From Methylothermaceae bacterium (GTDB taxonomy: Bacteria; Pseudomonadota; Gammaproteobacteria; Methylococcales; Methylothermaceae): a stretch of 39,756 nt of DNA. The notes under the pieces were generated by a model. It saw only the letters and a list, made by a program, of their open reading frames with translations. It ran no database searches and was not told the DNA's origin. The position numbers were made by a program, and so were the translations under genes. Positions 8,239 through 18,016 of this stretch are shown here, piece by piece (position 1 is the first letter of the stretch; each line of letters begins with the position of its first letter). Location: contig JALSSF010000172.1 in NCBI GenBank assembly GCA_026984375.1, positions 1 through 39,756 on the forward strand. The letters run 5' to 3'.

Positions 8239-8495
8239 AGCACCATGACCAGTTCGGGGAGCGCGCGAAGGTCGGCGTACAAGGCTTCCAGTTGGGCCCG
8301 GTCGCGCGCCCGGATGGTGACGGTGACCGCCTGATATTTGCCCCCGTGACTGCGGCGGCAGCGCACGGCGTTTTCCCGCAGGTCGCCCGCGTGGCGGCGG
8401 ACGACGGTGACCACCGCCAGTTCGAAGTCTTCGGTGGCCGGCCCGAAGGCCTTGACCGGCCAGTCGCAGGGGAATTCCACGATTTCCCGGTTCAT
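8235..8495 (-). CDS. ybeD: DUF493/YbeD family protein
   Basis: An 86-residue protein of the YbeD (DUF493) family, an ACT-like alpha/beta fold proposed to be regulatory. Conserved pieces are EFPCDWPVKAFG near the N-terminus, VSV-type strand VTVTIRARD and the C-terminal [17 protein letters not shown]. The start at 8495 overlaps the dat stop by ATGA, and its end overlaps the lipB GTG. The position next to lipB matches the E. coli ybeD-lipB neighbourhood. The molecular role remains undetermined in the family. Confidence 0.92.
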   Translation of the reverse strand: MNREIVEFPCDWPVKAFGPATEDFELAVVTVVRRHAGDLRENAVRCRRSHGGKYQAVTVTIRARDRAQLEALYADLRALPELVMVL

Positions 8496-9346
8496 CGTTC
8501 CCGGCGGAAAGCCTGTTTGTAGTCCTGAAAACGCCGGTAGAGGCGCTGCCACAGCGGCCCCGGCCGGCCGTCGCCCACCGGCTTTCCATCCAGTTCGATC
8601 ACCGGCACCAGTTCCCGGGTCGAGCTGGTGAGCCAGATTTCCCCGGCGTGCGCCAGTTCTCCGGCGTACAGGTCGCGCTCCTGAAAGGGAAGATTTTCCG
8701 CCCGGGCCAGTTCGAGAACAAAATCCCGGGTGATCCCCGGGAGCAGATGGCGGCTTTTGGGCGGCGTCACCAGGACTCCGTCGATGACCGCGAAGACGTT
8801 GCTGGCCGCCCCTTCGGTCACCTTGCCGTCGCGGATCAGGATCACTTCGTGACAGTCCCGCTCGAGGGCTTCCTGGCGCAGCAGGACGTTGGCCAGCAGG
8901 GTGATCGCCTTGATGTGGCACCATTGCCAGCGGATGTCCTCGTGGGTGAGGACCCGGGCCGGTCGGGGAGGGCCGGCGTCCATGGGCGTGGCCCAGGCGA
9001 CCACGGTCGGCCGTGGCCGGCTCGGAAAGGTGTGATCCCGTCTGGGGGCCACCCCCCGGGTGACCTGCAGATAGACCGACTGGTCGCCGTCGCCCTGAAG
9101 CAATTCCCGGAGGACGGTGCGCCACTGGGAGTGGGTCAGGGGCGGATCCAGGCGGATGGCGCGCAGACTGTGGTCCAGGCGCTGCAGATGTTGGTCGAGA
9201 CGGAAAAGCCGTCCCCCGTAAGCCGGAATGACTTCGTAGACCCCGTCGCCGAACAGAAAGCCGCGGTCGAGCACCGAGATCTTGGCCCGGCCGAGGGGCA
9301 TGAATTCGCCGTTGAGGTAGGCGATCGCTTCACTCACCTTTGCCAC
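8492..9346 (-). CDS. dat: D-alanine (D-amino acid) aminotransferase, PLP fold type IV
   Basis: A 284-residue PLP enzyme expected to interconvert D-alanine and D-glutamate with their keto acids, feeding peptidoglycan precursors. The catalytic lysine is in HIKAITLLANVL, preceded by the VLDRGFLFGDGVYEV segment typical of fold type IV. The phosphate-binding EGAASNVF and the LTSSTRELVPV region are intact. It lies between dacA (17-base overlap) and ybeD (4-base overlap), in the order dacA-dat-ybeD-lipB seen in several gammaproteobacteria. Branched-chain aminotransferase or aminodeoxychorismate lyase activity is less likely given the cell-wall context. Confidence 0.9.
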   Translation of the reverse strand: MAKVSEAIAYLNGEFMPLGRAKISVLDRGFLFGDGVYEVIPAYGGRLFRLDQHLQRLDHSLRAIRLDPPLTHSQWRTVLRELLQGDGDQSVYLQVTRGVAPRRDHTFPSRPRPTVVAWATPMDAGPPRPARVLTHEDIRWQWCHIKAITLLANVLLRQEALERDCHEVILIRDGKVTEGAASNVFAVIDGVLVTPPKSRHLLPGITRDFVLELARAENLPFQERDLYAGELAHAGEIWLTSSTRELVPVIELDGKPVGDGRPGPLWQRLYRRFQDYKQAFRRER

Positions 9347-10490
9347 TCCTCCACTGGTCGATCAGCAGCCAACCCTCGTCCAGGAGGCGCCGGATCCAAT
9401 TGCCGGTATCGATCTTTTTGAGGGCGATGAGGGGATGGCGGCCGATGACCGCGTCGTTCATCGTCACGGTGAGACTGCCCAGTTCCTGTCCCCGTTCCAC
9501 GGGGGCGACGATCTGTGGGGCGATCTGGATTTCGCTGTTCAATTGCTTCTCCTGGCCTCTGGGCACGGTCACGTACACGGGGCTGGCGAGGCCCACCGGA
9601 ACCGTTTCGGCGTTCCCCTTGTAAACGCGGACTTCCCGGAGCGGTTTGTCGGCATCGAACAGTTTTTTGGTGACGTAAAAACGGAATCCGTAATTGAGCA
9701 GGGCCTGGGAAGCGCTGGCCCGGGTGTTTTCACTGGCGGTCCCGAGGACGACGGAGATCAGGCGCATGCCGTTGCGCTCGGCGGAAGCGACCAGACAGTA
9801 GCCGGCCTCCTCGGTATGCCCGGTTTTGACCCCGTCGACGCTGGAATCGCGCCACAGCAGCAGATTGCGGTTGCGCTGGGTGATGCCGTTGTAAGTGAAT
9901 TCCTTGATCTTGAACCAGGCGTAGTACCGGGGGAATTCCGCGATCAGCGCCCGGGTCAGAAGCGCCAGATCGTGGGCCGTGGTGTAGTGTTCCGGGTCCG
10001 GCAGGCCGGTGCTATTGGTATAGTGGGTGTTCGTCAGGCCGAGCCGGCGGGCGTGCTGGTTCATCAGTTCGGCGAAGGTGCGCTCGTCGCCGGCGATGTG
10101 TTCCGCCAGGGCGATGCTGGCGTCGTTGCCGGACTGAACGATGACCCCCTTGAGCAGATCCGCCACCGACACCTGTTTGCCGACCTCGATGAACATCCGC
10201 GATCCGGGGGCCCGCCAGGCTTTCTCGCTGACGGTGACCCGGTCGTCCAAATGCAAATTCCCCTGGGCCAGTTCGTGGAACACCACGTACACCGTCATGA
10301 TCTTGGTCAGGCTGGCCGGTGGCAGGGGTACGTCCTCCTGGTGCCGGGCCAGGACCTTGCCGCTGTGAAAATCCATCAGATAGTGGCTTTTGGCCTGCAG
10401 TTCCGGCGGCGCCGGAATGATGGCAGCGGCCGGTTTCGCCAGCAGCAATAAGGGAATCAGCACGAAATGCAGAGTGTTCAAGCGTCCCAT
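9330..10490 (-). CDS. dacA: D-alanyl-D-alanine carboxypeptidase (penicillin-binding protein 5/6 type)
   Basis: A periplasmic enzyme of 386 residues that trims the terminal D-Ala from peptidoglycan pentapeptides. A hydrophobic signal peptide covers about residues 5-23, ending AKPAAA. Active-site motifs are SLTK (PPASLTKIM), SGN (VQSGNDAS) and KTG (DGVKTGHTEEAGYC). The C-terminus forms a beta domain and an amphipathic tail with Trp residues (WIRRLLDEGWLLIDQW) suited to membrane attachment. The open frame runs upstream into rlpA, but the ATG at 10490 with AAGGA 8 bases before it gives the proper signal peptide. The rlpA stop is 8 bases away. Confidence 0.96.
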   Translation of the reverse strand: MGRLNTLHFVLIPLLLLAKPAAAIIPAPPELQAKSHYLMDFHSGKVLARHQEDVPLPPASLTKIMTVYVVFHELAQGNLHLDDRVTVSEKAWRAPGSRMFIEVGKQVSVADLLKGVIVQSGNDASIALAEHIAGDERTFAELMNQHARRLGLTNTHYTNSTGLPDPEHYTTAHDLALLTRALIAEFPRYYAWFKIKEFTYNGITQRNRNLLLWRDSSVDGVKTGHTEEAGYCLVASAERNGMRLISVVLGTASENTRASASQALLNYGFRFYVTKKLFDADKPLREVRVYKGNAETVPVGLASPVYVTVPRGQEKQLNSEIQIAPQIVAPVERGQELGSLTVTMNDAVIGRHPLIALKKIDTGNWIRRLLDEGWLLIDQWRSGKGE

Positions 10491-10498
10491 GGTTTCCT

Positions 10499-11245
10499 TC
10501 AATCGTTCACGATGGCGGGAGTGATGCCGAGGGCCTTCAGTCGCCGGGTCAGATCGTCCACTTGGTCCTGGGAGGTCAGAGGGCCGAGACGGACCCGGTA
10601 CAAGGTCCGTCCCCGGTGCCGGTAGTGGTCGATCCGCGCTTTGGCGAGACGATGTCGGTCGAGGCGGGCGCGCAACCGTTCGGCATTGGTGCGATTGGAA
10701 AAAGCCCCCAGTTGCAGGTAGACGCCGTGAGCGGGGGTCGCCGGCGGTTCCAGGGCCCGGATCTCCACCGGTGCCGTGCCGGAAAGATCCAGTCCGAGCT
10801 TGACGGCCGCGGCGTAGGACAGGTCGATGATCCGGTCCGGATGGAAGGGGCCCCGGTCGTTGATTCTCACCACCACGCTTTTGCCGTTGCGCAGATTGGT
10901 GACCCGGACGTAGCTGGGAATGGGTAGGGTCCGATGGGCGGCGGTCATCCGGTACATGTCGTAGGGTTCGCCGCTGGCCGTCCTGCGGCCGTGGAACTTG
11001 CGTCCATACCAGGAGGCGATGCCCCGTTCCACATAGCCGGCGGCGCTCTTCAGCACCCGGTAGCGCCGTCCCCCCACCTCGTAACTGTCGGGATTGGCCG
11101 AACGGCTGCGGGCCTCGAAACGGGGCACCGCATCGGGGACGGCGCTGACGTCCCTGGGATGGAGCGGGGGACCGTCGGTGGTGTAGGAACTGCAGCCGGC
11201 CAGGAGTGACAGCCAACCGGCCAACAGGATCGGAAATCGTCTCAT
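10499..11245 (-). CDS. rlpA: Septal ring lytic transglycosylase / rare lipoprotein A
   Basis: A 248-residue outer-membrane lipoprotein. The signal peptide ends at lipobox LLAGC. A double-psi beta-barrel domain carries GIASWYGRKFHGRRTASGE, RVTNLRNGKSVVVRINDRGPF and DLSYAAAVKLGL. A C-terminal SPOR domain (YLQLGAFSNRTNAERLRARL) targets denuded septal glycan. In Pseudomonas RlpA cleaves glycan lacking stem peptides; activity here is inferred from the conserved barrel residues. It overlaps mltB by 4 bases and precedes dacA. Confidence 0.95.
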   Translation of the reverse strand: MRRFPILLAGWLSLLAGCSSYTTDGPPLHPRDVSAVPDAVPRFEARSRSANPDSYEVGGRRYRVLKSAAGYVERGIASWYGRKFHGRRTASGEPYDMYRMTAAHRTLPIPSYVRVTNLRNGKSVVVRINDRGPFHPDRIIDLSYAAAVKLGLDLSGTAPVEIRALEPPATPAHGVYLQLGAFSNRTNAERLRARLDRHRLAKARIDHYRHRGRTLYRVRLGPLTSQDQVDDLTRRLKALGITPAIVND

Positions 11246-12216
11246 GGGGCCCCGACCCGGGAACGGATGGCTTCGCTCAGTTGATAGACCGCCATGGCGT
11301 AAAGCCGGCTGTGGTTGTAGCGGGTGATGACGTAGAAATTGGGAAAGCCGAGCCAGGCCTCGGGTTCCCCGTCACCGTCGAACACCATTACGACCGCTTT
11401 GCGGGAATCCGGGTAGGGCAGATCCAGGCCGGAAAGGCCCTGAGCCTTGAGTTCCGCCAGGGTTCGGCGCGGCTGCAGATCGGTGTCCGCCAGCGCAACC
11501 GCCACCTTGGGCAGCGGCGCCGCTACCGGTTCGTCCTTCTGCCAGCCGTGTTCGACGAAGTAATTGGCGATGCTGGCGATCACGTCCGCCGGGTTGTTCC
11601 AGATGTCCCGTTTGCCGTCGCCGTCGAAATCCGTCGCATAACGGCGATAGCTCGACGGCATGAACTGGGGCCAGCCCATGGCGCCGGCGTACGATCCCAA
11701 AGGCCGGCGCGGATCCATCCCTTCCTCGCGGGTGAGCAGGAAGAACTGTTCCAGCTCGCGGCGGAAGAAGTCGGCGCGCCGGGGATAGGCGAAGGCCAGC
11801 GTCGCCAGGGCGTCGAGCACCCGGAACGAGCCGGTCCGCGTGCCGTAGAAGGTTTCCACGCCGAGAATGGCGACGAGTATCTGTGCCGGCACTCCATAGG
11901 TCCGTTGCACCCGTTCCAGAAGTGCCCGGTGCCGCTTCCAGAAGGCGACCCCCTGGTCGATCCGCTTCCGGGTCAGAAAGATCTTGCGATATTCGGGCCA
12001 CGGCTTGCCTTCGGCGGGACGCCGCATCGCCCTGAGGATGGTGGTTTTGATCTCGGCGTCTCGGAGTGCCGCCGTCAGCACCTGGGGATCGATGCCGTGG
12101 CGCCGGGCCAGTTGCCCGACGAACTGCCGGGCGGCGGGATAGGTGTCGAACGACAGGGTGAAACCGGGGCTGGCGACCAGGGCCAGCAGCAGACCGAGGG
12201 GCTTTACGGCGTTCAT
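11242..12216 (-). CDS. mltB: Membrane-bound lytic murein transglycosylase B family
   Basis: A 324-residue periplasmic enzyme that cleaves the MurNAc-GlcNAc bond, forming 1,6-anhydro ends. The catalytic glutamate is in ILGVETFYGTRTG. Substrate-groove motifs AMGWPQFMPSSY and ATDFDGDGKRDIW, the latter EF-hand-like and calcium binding in E. coli Slt35, are present. The N-terminus is a Sec-type signal without a lipobox cysteine, so this copy is probably soluble in the periplasm rather than lipid anchored. It starts on the base following the rodA stop and overlaps rlpA by 4 bases. Confidence 0.95.
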   Translation of the reverse strand: MNAVKPLGLLLALVASPGFTLSFDTYPAARQFVGQLARRHGIDPQVLTAALRDAEIKTTILRAMRRPAEGKPWPEYRKIFLTRKRIDQGVAFWKRHRALLERVQRTYGVPAQILVAILGVETFYGTRTGSFRVLDALATLAFAYPRRADFFRRELEQFFLLTREEGMDPRRPLGSYAGAMGWPQFMPSSYRRYATDFDGDGKRDIWNNPADVIASIANYFVEHGWQKDEPVAAPLPKVAVALADTDLQPRRTLAELKAQGLSGLDLPYPDSRKAVVMVFDGDGEPEAWLGFPNFYVITRYNHSRLYAMAVYQLSEAIRSRVGAP

Positions 12217-13338
12217 TCAGGATGGCACCAGTTTGCGATGGGTGTGCAGGGACATCATGATACCAAAGCCCGCCATGAGTGTGACCATCGAGGTGCCGCC
12301 GTAACTGATCAGAGGCAGGGGAACCCCCACGACCGGCAGCAGGCCGATCACCATGCCGACGTTGACGAAGACGTACACGAAAAAAGTCAGGGTCAGGCCG
12401 GCGCAGAGCAGGCGGCTGAAGGTGTCCTGGGCCTGGAGCGCCATGAGAAGTCCGCGGGCGATGATCGCCAAGTATAAAATCAGCAGACTCAGGGCGCCGA
12501 GCAAACCGTATTCTTCCGCCAGCACCGCGAAGATGAAGTCGGTATGGGGTTCGGGCAAGAATTCCAGATGAGCCTGGGTGCCGGCCATCCAGCCTTTGCC
12601 CCACACGCCCCCGGAACCGATGGCGATCTTGGCCTGGATGGTGTGGTAACCGCGTCCGAGGGGATCTTGCTCCGGATTCAGGAACATCAGGATGCGGTCC
12701 CGCTGATAATCGTGCAACTGAGTCCACAGCACCGGCAGTGCCGCGAGCACAGCGCCGATCAGTCCACCCAGGATGCGCCAGGAGATGCCGGAAAAGAACA
12801 CGACGGCGGAACCGGCCGCGGCCACCAGGATCGCGGTCCCCAGGTCCGGCTGCTTGGCGATCAGAAGCACTGGAAGCAGAACGAACAGGCCTGCCAGAGC
12901 CAGGGTTCTGGGCTGGGGCGGCAGCGGGTGTTGGGCGAGAAACCGGGCCACCAGCATGGGGGTGAAGATCTTGACGAATTCCGACGGCTGGAAACGGACG
13001 ATTCCGAGATCGAGCCAGCGCCGCGCCCCCTTTCCCACGTCGCCGAAGACCAGGACGGCGATCAACAGCAGGATGCCGATTCCATAGAGATAAGGACTCC
13101 AGCGATAGAAGCTACGGGGATGAATTTGTGCCACGCCCGTCATGACACCGAAAGCGATCCCCATGCGGATCATCTGGTTGTAGACCAGTTTCACGTTGCC
13201 GTCGGTGGCGCTGTAGAGGATCGCAAGACCGATCCCCGCCAGCAGGACCAGGCCGGAAAGCAGGACGGGATCCAGATGGATACGTTGCCACATGCTTTTG
13301 GGGGCGGCGGGGTAGGTATGACGGATGACGCTGTTCAT
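12217..13338 (-). CDS. mrdB: Rod-shape peptidoglycan polymerase RodA (SEDS family)
   Basis: A polytopic inner-membrane protein of 373 residues with about ten transmembrane helices. It is the glycosyltransferase of the elongasome and works with PBP2. SEDS landmarks are RRWLDLGIVRFQPSEFVK, the KQPDLGTAILV loop, FLPEPHTDFIFAVLAEEYG and a C-terminal VGVPLPLISYGGTS. The position directly after mrdA (4-base overlap) supports RodA over FtsW. Confidence 0.97.
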   Translation of the reverse strand: MNSVIRHTYPAAPKSMWQRIHLDPVLLSGLVLLAGIGLAILYSATDGNVKLVYNQMIRMGIAFGVMTGVAQIHPRSFYRWSPYLYGIGILLLIAVLVFGDVGKGARRWLDLGIVRFQPSEFVKIFTPMLVARFLAQHPLPPQPRTLALAGLFVLLPVLLIAKQPDLGTAILVAAAGSAVVFFSGISWRILGGLIGAVLAALPVLWTQLHDYQRDRILMFLNPEQDPLGRGYHTIQAKIAIGSGGVWGKGWMAGTQAHLEFLPEPHTDFIFAVLAEEYGLLGALSLLILYLAIIARGLLMALQAQDTFSRLLCAGLTLTFFVYVFVNVGMVIGLLPVVGVPLPLISYGGTSMVTLMAGFGIMMSLHTHRKLVPS

Positions 13339-15176
13339 GGCTGTTGATGGTTCAGGTAGTGCTCGATGAGCCGGCGGGCGATGGGGGCGGCGGCGGAACC
13401 GCCGTGGCCGGCGTTTTCGGCGATGACGGCCACGGTGATCCGGGGACGGTCGGCGGGGGCGAAGGCAATGAAGAGGGCGTGGTCGCGGAGCTTTTTCGCT
13501 ACTTTGCTGGCGCGGTATTCCTCGTCCTGTTTCACCGTGAACACCTGGGCGGTGCCGGTCTTGCCGGCGATCCGATAGTCGAGGCCCAGACCGATGCGCC
13601 GCGCGGTGCCTCTGGCACCGTGCACCACGTTGACCATGGCGTCGATGATGGTACGCAGATGGCGGGGATTGAGCCGGAGCCGGGTTTCCGGTTCTTCCAG
13701 ATACAGCGGTGACGATTTGCCGTCGATCACCCGGTAGGCGGCCACGTGGGGTGTCACGACGGCGCCGCGGTTAGCGAGTATGGCGGTGGCTTTGACCAAT
13801 TGCAGAGGGGTCACCTGGAGGAAGCCCTGGCCGATTCCGGTGATCAGAGTCTCGCCGGGATACCAGGGCTGATGGAAAGTTTTGCGTTTCCAGTCGCGCG
13901 AAGGCAGCAGCCCCGCCTTTTCTCCCCCCAGGTCGATGCCGGTGCGCCGGCCGAATCCGAAGTGCGACAAGAAGTCGTGCAGGCGGTCGATTCCCAGATT
14001 GTGGGCCAGGTCGTAGAAGTAGACGTCGCAGGACTGGGTGATCGCGCTCTTGAGAGCGACGCTGCCGTGGCCCCATTTTTTCCAATCCCGATAGCGGTGC
14101 GATATCCCGGGCAGACGGTAGAACCCAGGGCAGAAAATTTCCTTCCGGGCGTCGATGACGCCGTACTCGAGGCCGGCCAGACCGATGAACGGCTTGATGG
14201 TCGAACCGGGAGGATAGCGCCCGCGCAAGGTGCGGTCGAACAGGGGGCGGTCGGGCGAGTTCCGCAGTTCCTGATAAGCTTTGCGGCCGATGCCGAACAC
14301 GAAGACGTTGGGGTCGAAGCCGGGTTTGCTCACCAGGGCGAGCACTCTTCCGGTTTGCGGTTCCATGGCCACCACGGCGCCGTTGTGTTCCCCCAGGCCC
14401 CGGTAGGCGATGTCCTGAAGGTCGATGTCGATGGACAGGTGCAGGTCGCCGCCGGGCCGGGGCGGGCTTTCCTTCAGAACCCGCAGTTCGCGTCCTACGG
14501 CGTTGGTTTCGATTTCGGCGTAGCCGGTGTGGCCGTGAAGCAGGGTTTCGTAGGCGCGCTCGACTCCCACTTTGCCGATATGGGTGGTGCCCCGGTATTC
14601 GGTCGGATCGAGCCGTTTCAGTTCGCTCTCGTTGATGCTACCCACGTAGCCCACCACGTGGGAGACCAGTTCCCCGTAAGGGTAGTGGCGGACGAGACGG
14701 GCCCGGATGTCGACGCCGTGGAAGAAAGGACGTTTGACGGCGAAGCGGGCTACTTCGACCTCGGTCAGTCGCAGTTTCAGGGGGACGCTTTCGAAACGCC
14801 GGTGTCGTTTGAGGCGGCGCTGAAACCGCTGGATTTCCTCGTCGCTGATATCGACCACCTCGCGCAACTTTTCCAGGGTGCCCGCCAAATCGTCCACCTG
14901 TTCCGGAACGATTTCCAAGCTGTAGACCGAAATGTTCTCCGCCAGGATCCTACCGTTGCGGTCGTAGATGAGTCCGCGGGTCGGCGGCAGGGGAATGATT
15001 TTGACCCGGTTGTCCCGGGCCAGCATGGCATAGTGTTCGTGTCCTAGAACTTGCAGATAGATCAACCGGGCTACCAGACCCAGGGTCATCAGGGTGACGA
15101 GGACGGCCGTGGCGGTGATCCGGTTGTGGAACAAGCGGGTTTCCAGTGCGGCGTCCTTGAGCCGGAAGGCGGGCAT
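13335..15176 (-). CDS. mrdA: Penicillin-binding protein 2, elongation transpeptidase
   Basis: Class B penicillin-binding protein of 613 residues that cross-links side-wall peptidoglycan in the rod complex. It has a short cytoplasmic tail, one transmembrane segment at about residues 20-42, and a pedestal domain beginning DNRVKIIPLPPTRGLIYDRNG. The transpeptidase domain has STIK (YPPGSTIKPF), SCD (ITQSCDVYFYDLA) and KTGT (AGKTGTAQVF). The start is one base after the mreD stop. It overlaps rodA by 4 bases. Confidence 0.97.
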   Translation of the reverse strand: MPAFRLKDAALETRLFHNRITATAVLVTLMTLGLVARLIYLQVLGHEHYAMLARDNRVKIIPLPPTRGLIYDRNGRILAENISVYSLEIVPEQVDDLAGTLEKLREVVDISDEEIQRFQRRLKRHRRFESVPLKLRLTEVEVARFAVKRPFFHGVDIRARLVRHYPYGELVSHVVGYVGSINESELKRLDPTEYRGTTHIGKVGVERAYETLLHGHTGYAEIETNAVGRELRVLKESPPRPGGDLHLSIDIDLQDIAYRGLGEHNGAVVAMEPQTGRVLALVSKPGFDPNVFVFGIGRKAYQELRNSPDRPLFDRTLRGRYPPGSTIKPFIGLAGLEYGVIDARKEIFCPGFYRLPGISHRYRDWKKWGHGSVALKSAITQSCDVYFYDLAHNLGIDRLHDFLSHFGFGRRTGIDLGGEKAGLLPSRDWKRKTFHQPWYPGETLITGIGQGFLQVTPLQLVKATAILANRGAVVTPHVAAYRVIDGKSSPLYLEEPETRLRLNPRHLRTIIDAMVNVVHGARGTARRIGLGLDYRIAGKTGTAQVFTVKQDEEYRASKVAKKLRDHALFIAFAPADRPRITVAVIAENAGHGGSAAAPIARRLIEHYLNHQQP

Positions 15177-15177
15177 G

Positions 15178-15666
15178 TCAGATCGTGGGAAGATGGCGCC
15201 GTTTCAGAAAGCCGCAACCGGCCAGGACCAGCGGCCAGGCCAAAGTGCCGGTGAGGCAGGGCAGCCAGTAGCTCCACAGCAGTAGGGGCCTGCCCCGCAG
15301 GGCCTCGAGGCAGAAAAGCAACAGTTGGGCCCCGAGCAGGAAAAGCAGGATCAACGGCAATTGCTGTCCCAGGGGGAAGACCCGCAGACGGGTGTGGAAC
15401 CGGACGCAGCAATAGGCCACCAAGGCGTAGATCAGGGCGTGCTGTCCCAGCAGCGGTCCGGTCGCCGCATCGACCCACAAGCCGGTCAGCCAGGCCAGGC
15501 CGATGCCGAACCGCTCCGGAAAGGTCAAGCACCAGTAGATCAGCACCAGCAGCACCCAGTCGGGATTGAGAAGAACCAGGGGCTGGGGCAGCGCCAGCAG
15601 CCGGAGCGCCAGGGCGAACGCCAGGGTGAAGCCGATCAGCCGATAGGTTTGGACGTCAAGGGTCAT
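15178..15666 (-). CDS. mreD: Rod shape-determining protein MreD
   Basis: A 162-residue, strongly hydrophobic protein with about five transmembrane helices. The MreD hallmark of a Pro-Asp pair in an early helix is seen in LNPDWVLLVLIYWCL, followed by GIGLAWLTGLWVDAATGPLLGQ. It links MreB/MreC to PBP2-RodA. The frame is open further upstream, but the ATG at 15666 gives a normal MreD. The gene then overlaps the mreC end by 11 bases. Confidence 0.93.
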   Translation of the reverse strand: MTLDVQTYRLIGFTLAFALALRLLALPQPLVLLNPDWVLLVLIYWCLTFPERFGIGLAWLTGLWVDAATGPLLGQHALIYALVAYCCVRFHTRLRVFPLGQQLPLILLFLLGAQLLLFCLEALRGRPLLLWSYWLPCLTGTLAWPLVLAGCGFLKRRHLPTI

Positions 15667-16540
15667 GGGGGGCGGCGGGTTTTGAATCGGAATCGCCGGG
15701 CAGGAAAGGTCGGGAACTGTCATGGGTCCAGGTGACGAGCACTTCGCGGATGCGGTCCAGGGCCGCCAGCGGCCTGGCCTGGATGCGGGCGAAGTGTTTG
15801 TGTGGCTGGGGGACGACTTCCGTGACTGTCCCGACGGGGTAACCCTGGGGGAAGACACCGCCGAGTCCTGAAGTGACGAGGAGGTCGCCGGGACGCACGT
15901 CAGCGTTGTTCGGTAAGTGGGGCAATTCCAGGCGGCCGAGGTCCCCGGTGCCGATCGCGATGGCCCGTAACCCGTTGCGGTTGACCTGCACCGGAATCGC
16001 GTGACTGGGATCGGTGATCAGCAGCACCTCGGCGCTGACCGGGGTGACGCGGACTACCTGGCCGACGACGCCGTCGACGCTCAACACCGGCTGGCCCACG
16101 TGGACGCCCAGGTTGCTGCCCTTGTTGATCAGGACCCGGTGTTCGTAGGGAACCAGATCGACTGCCACTAGTTCGGCCACCAGCATTTGTTCGCCCAACT
16201 TGAAGGATTTGTCCAGGAAAGCACGCAGTCGGTCGTTTTCCTTTCTCAGGGCTTCGTATTTGAGGGTGCGTCGTTTGAGTTCGGCGACCTGCCGGCGCAG
16301 ACGGCGATTTTCCGTCGCCAGTTCCCGATGGCTGGTGAACAGCTCCTCCGCCCAGCCGCCCAGCCGAACCGGAGCGGCCGCCAGCCATTGGACCGGATAG
16401 GCGGCGACGGTCAGAAGGGTGCGTAATCCGAAAGTCTGCCCTCGATGGTCGGCCACCATCAGGAGACCGGACAGGACCAGACACAGGAGCAGCCGGGTTT
16501 CCAGGGAGGGGCCGCGGGCGAAGATGAGTTTGACGGTCAT
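15656..16540 (-). CDS. mreC: Rod shape-determining protein MreC
   Basis: A 294-residue bitopic inner-membrane protein that scaffolds the elongasome. It has a transmembrane helix near residues 15-30 and a coiled coil at about 70-110 (ENRRLRRQVAELKRR). Two beta-domains include RVLINKGSNLGVHVGQPVL and the family's PGDLLVTSGLGGVFPQGYPVG. The C-terminal tail is short and proline rich. It starts 12 bases after the mreB stop. Confidence 0.96.
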   Translation of the reverse strand: MTVKLIFARGPSLETRLLLCLVLSGLLMVADHRGQTFGLRTLLTVAAYPVQWLAAAPVRLGGWAEELFTSHRELATENRRLRRQVAELKRRTLKYEALRKENDRLRAFLDKSFKLGEQMLVAELVAVDLVPYEHRVLINKGSNLGVHVGQPVLSVDGVVGQVVRVTPVSAEVLLITDPSHAIPVQVNRNGLRAIAIGTGDLGRLELPHLPNNADVRPGDLLVTSGLGGVFPQGYPVGTVTEVVPQPHKHFARIQARPLAALDRIREVLVTWTHDSSRPFLPGDSDSKPAAPHDP

Positions 16541-16552
16541 GCCCCGCTCGGG

Positions 16553-17713
<1,161 letters not shown>

Positions 17714-18001
17714 ATGTCTTTGACCCTGGAGCAAGTGAAACAAATCGCCTATCTGGCCCGCATCGGGATCGATGACGAGGATGCCGGCCGCTATACCCAT
17801 GACCTTTCCAGTATCCTGGAATTCGTGGCCCAGATGAACACCGTCGATACCGAGACTATCGAGCCCATGGCCCATCCGCTGGATTTGCCCCAGCGCCTGC
17901 GGCCCGACGAGGTGACAGAGGAAAATCAGCGCGAAAAGTTCCTCGCCGTCGCCCCGGCGGTGGAAAACGGTCTGTACCTGGTGCCGAAAGTCATCGAATG
18001 A
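17714..18001 (+). CDS. gatC: Glutamyl/aspartyl-tRNA(Gln/Asn) amidotransferase subunit C
   Basis: A 95-residue subunit that wraps around GatA and GatB and stabilises the transamidosome. The GatC pattern is clear: IAYLARIGIDDEDAGRYTHDL, ILEFVAQMNTVDTETIEPMAHP and LRPDEVTE. The start at 17714 follows a GGGAG ribosome-binding site, and a longer in-frame extension from 17663 lacks one. It is the first gene of a long plus-strand run reaching purD. GatA follows after 15 bases. Confidence 0.95.
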   Translation: MSLTLEQVKQIAYLARIGIDDEDAGRYTHDLSSILEFVAQMNTVDTETIEPMAHPLDLPQRLRPDEVTEENQREKFLAVAPAVENGLYLVPKVIE

Positions 18002-18016
18002 TATTGCAGGATCGTC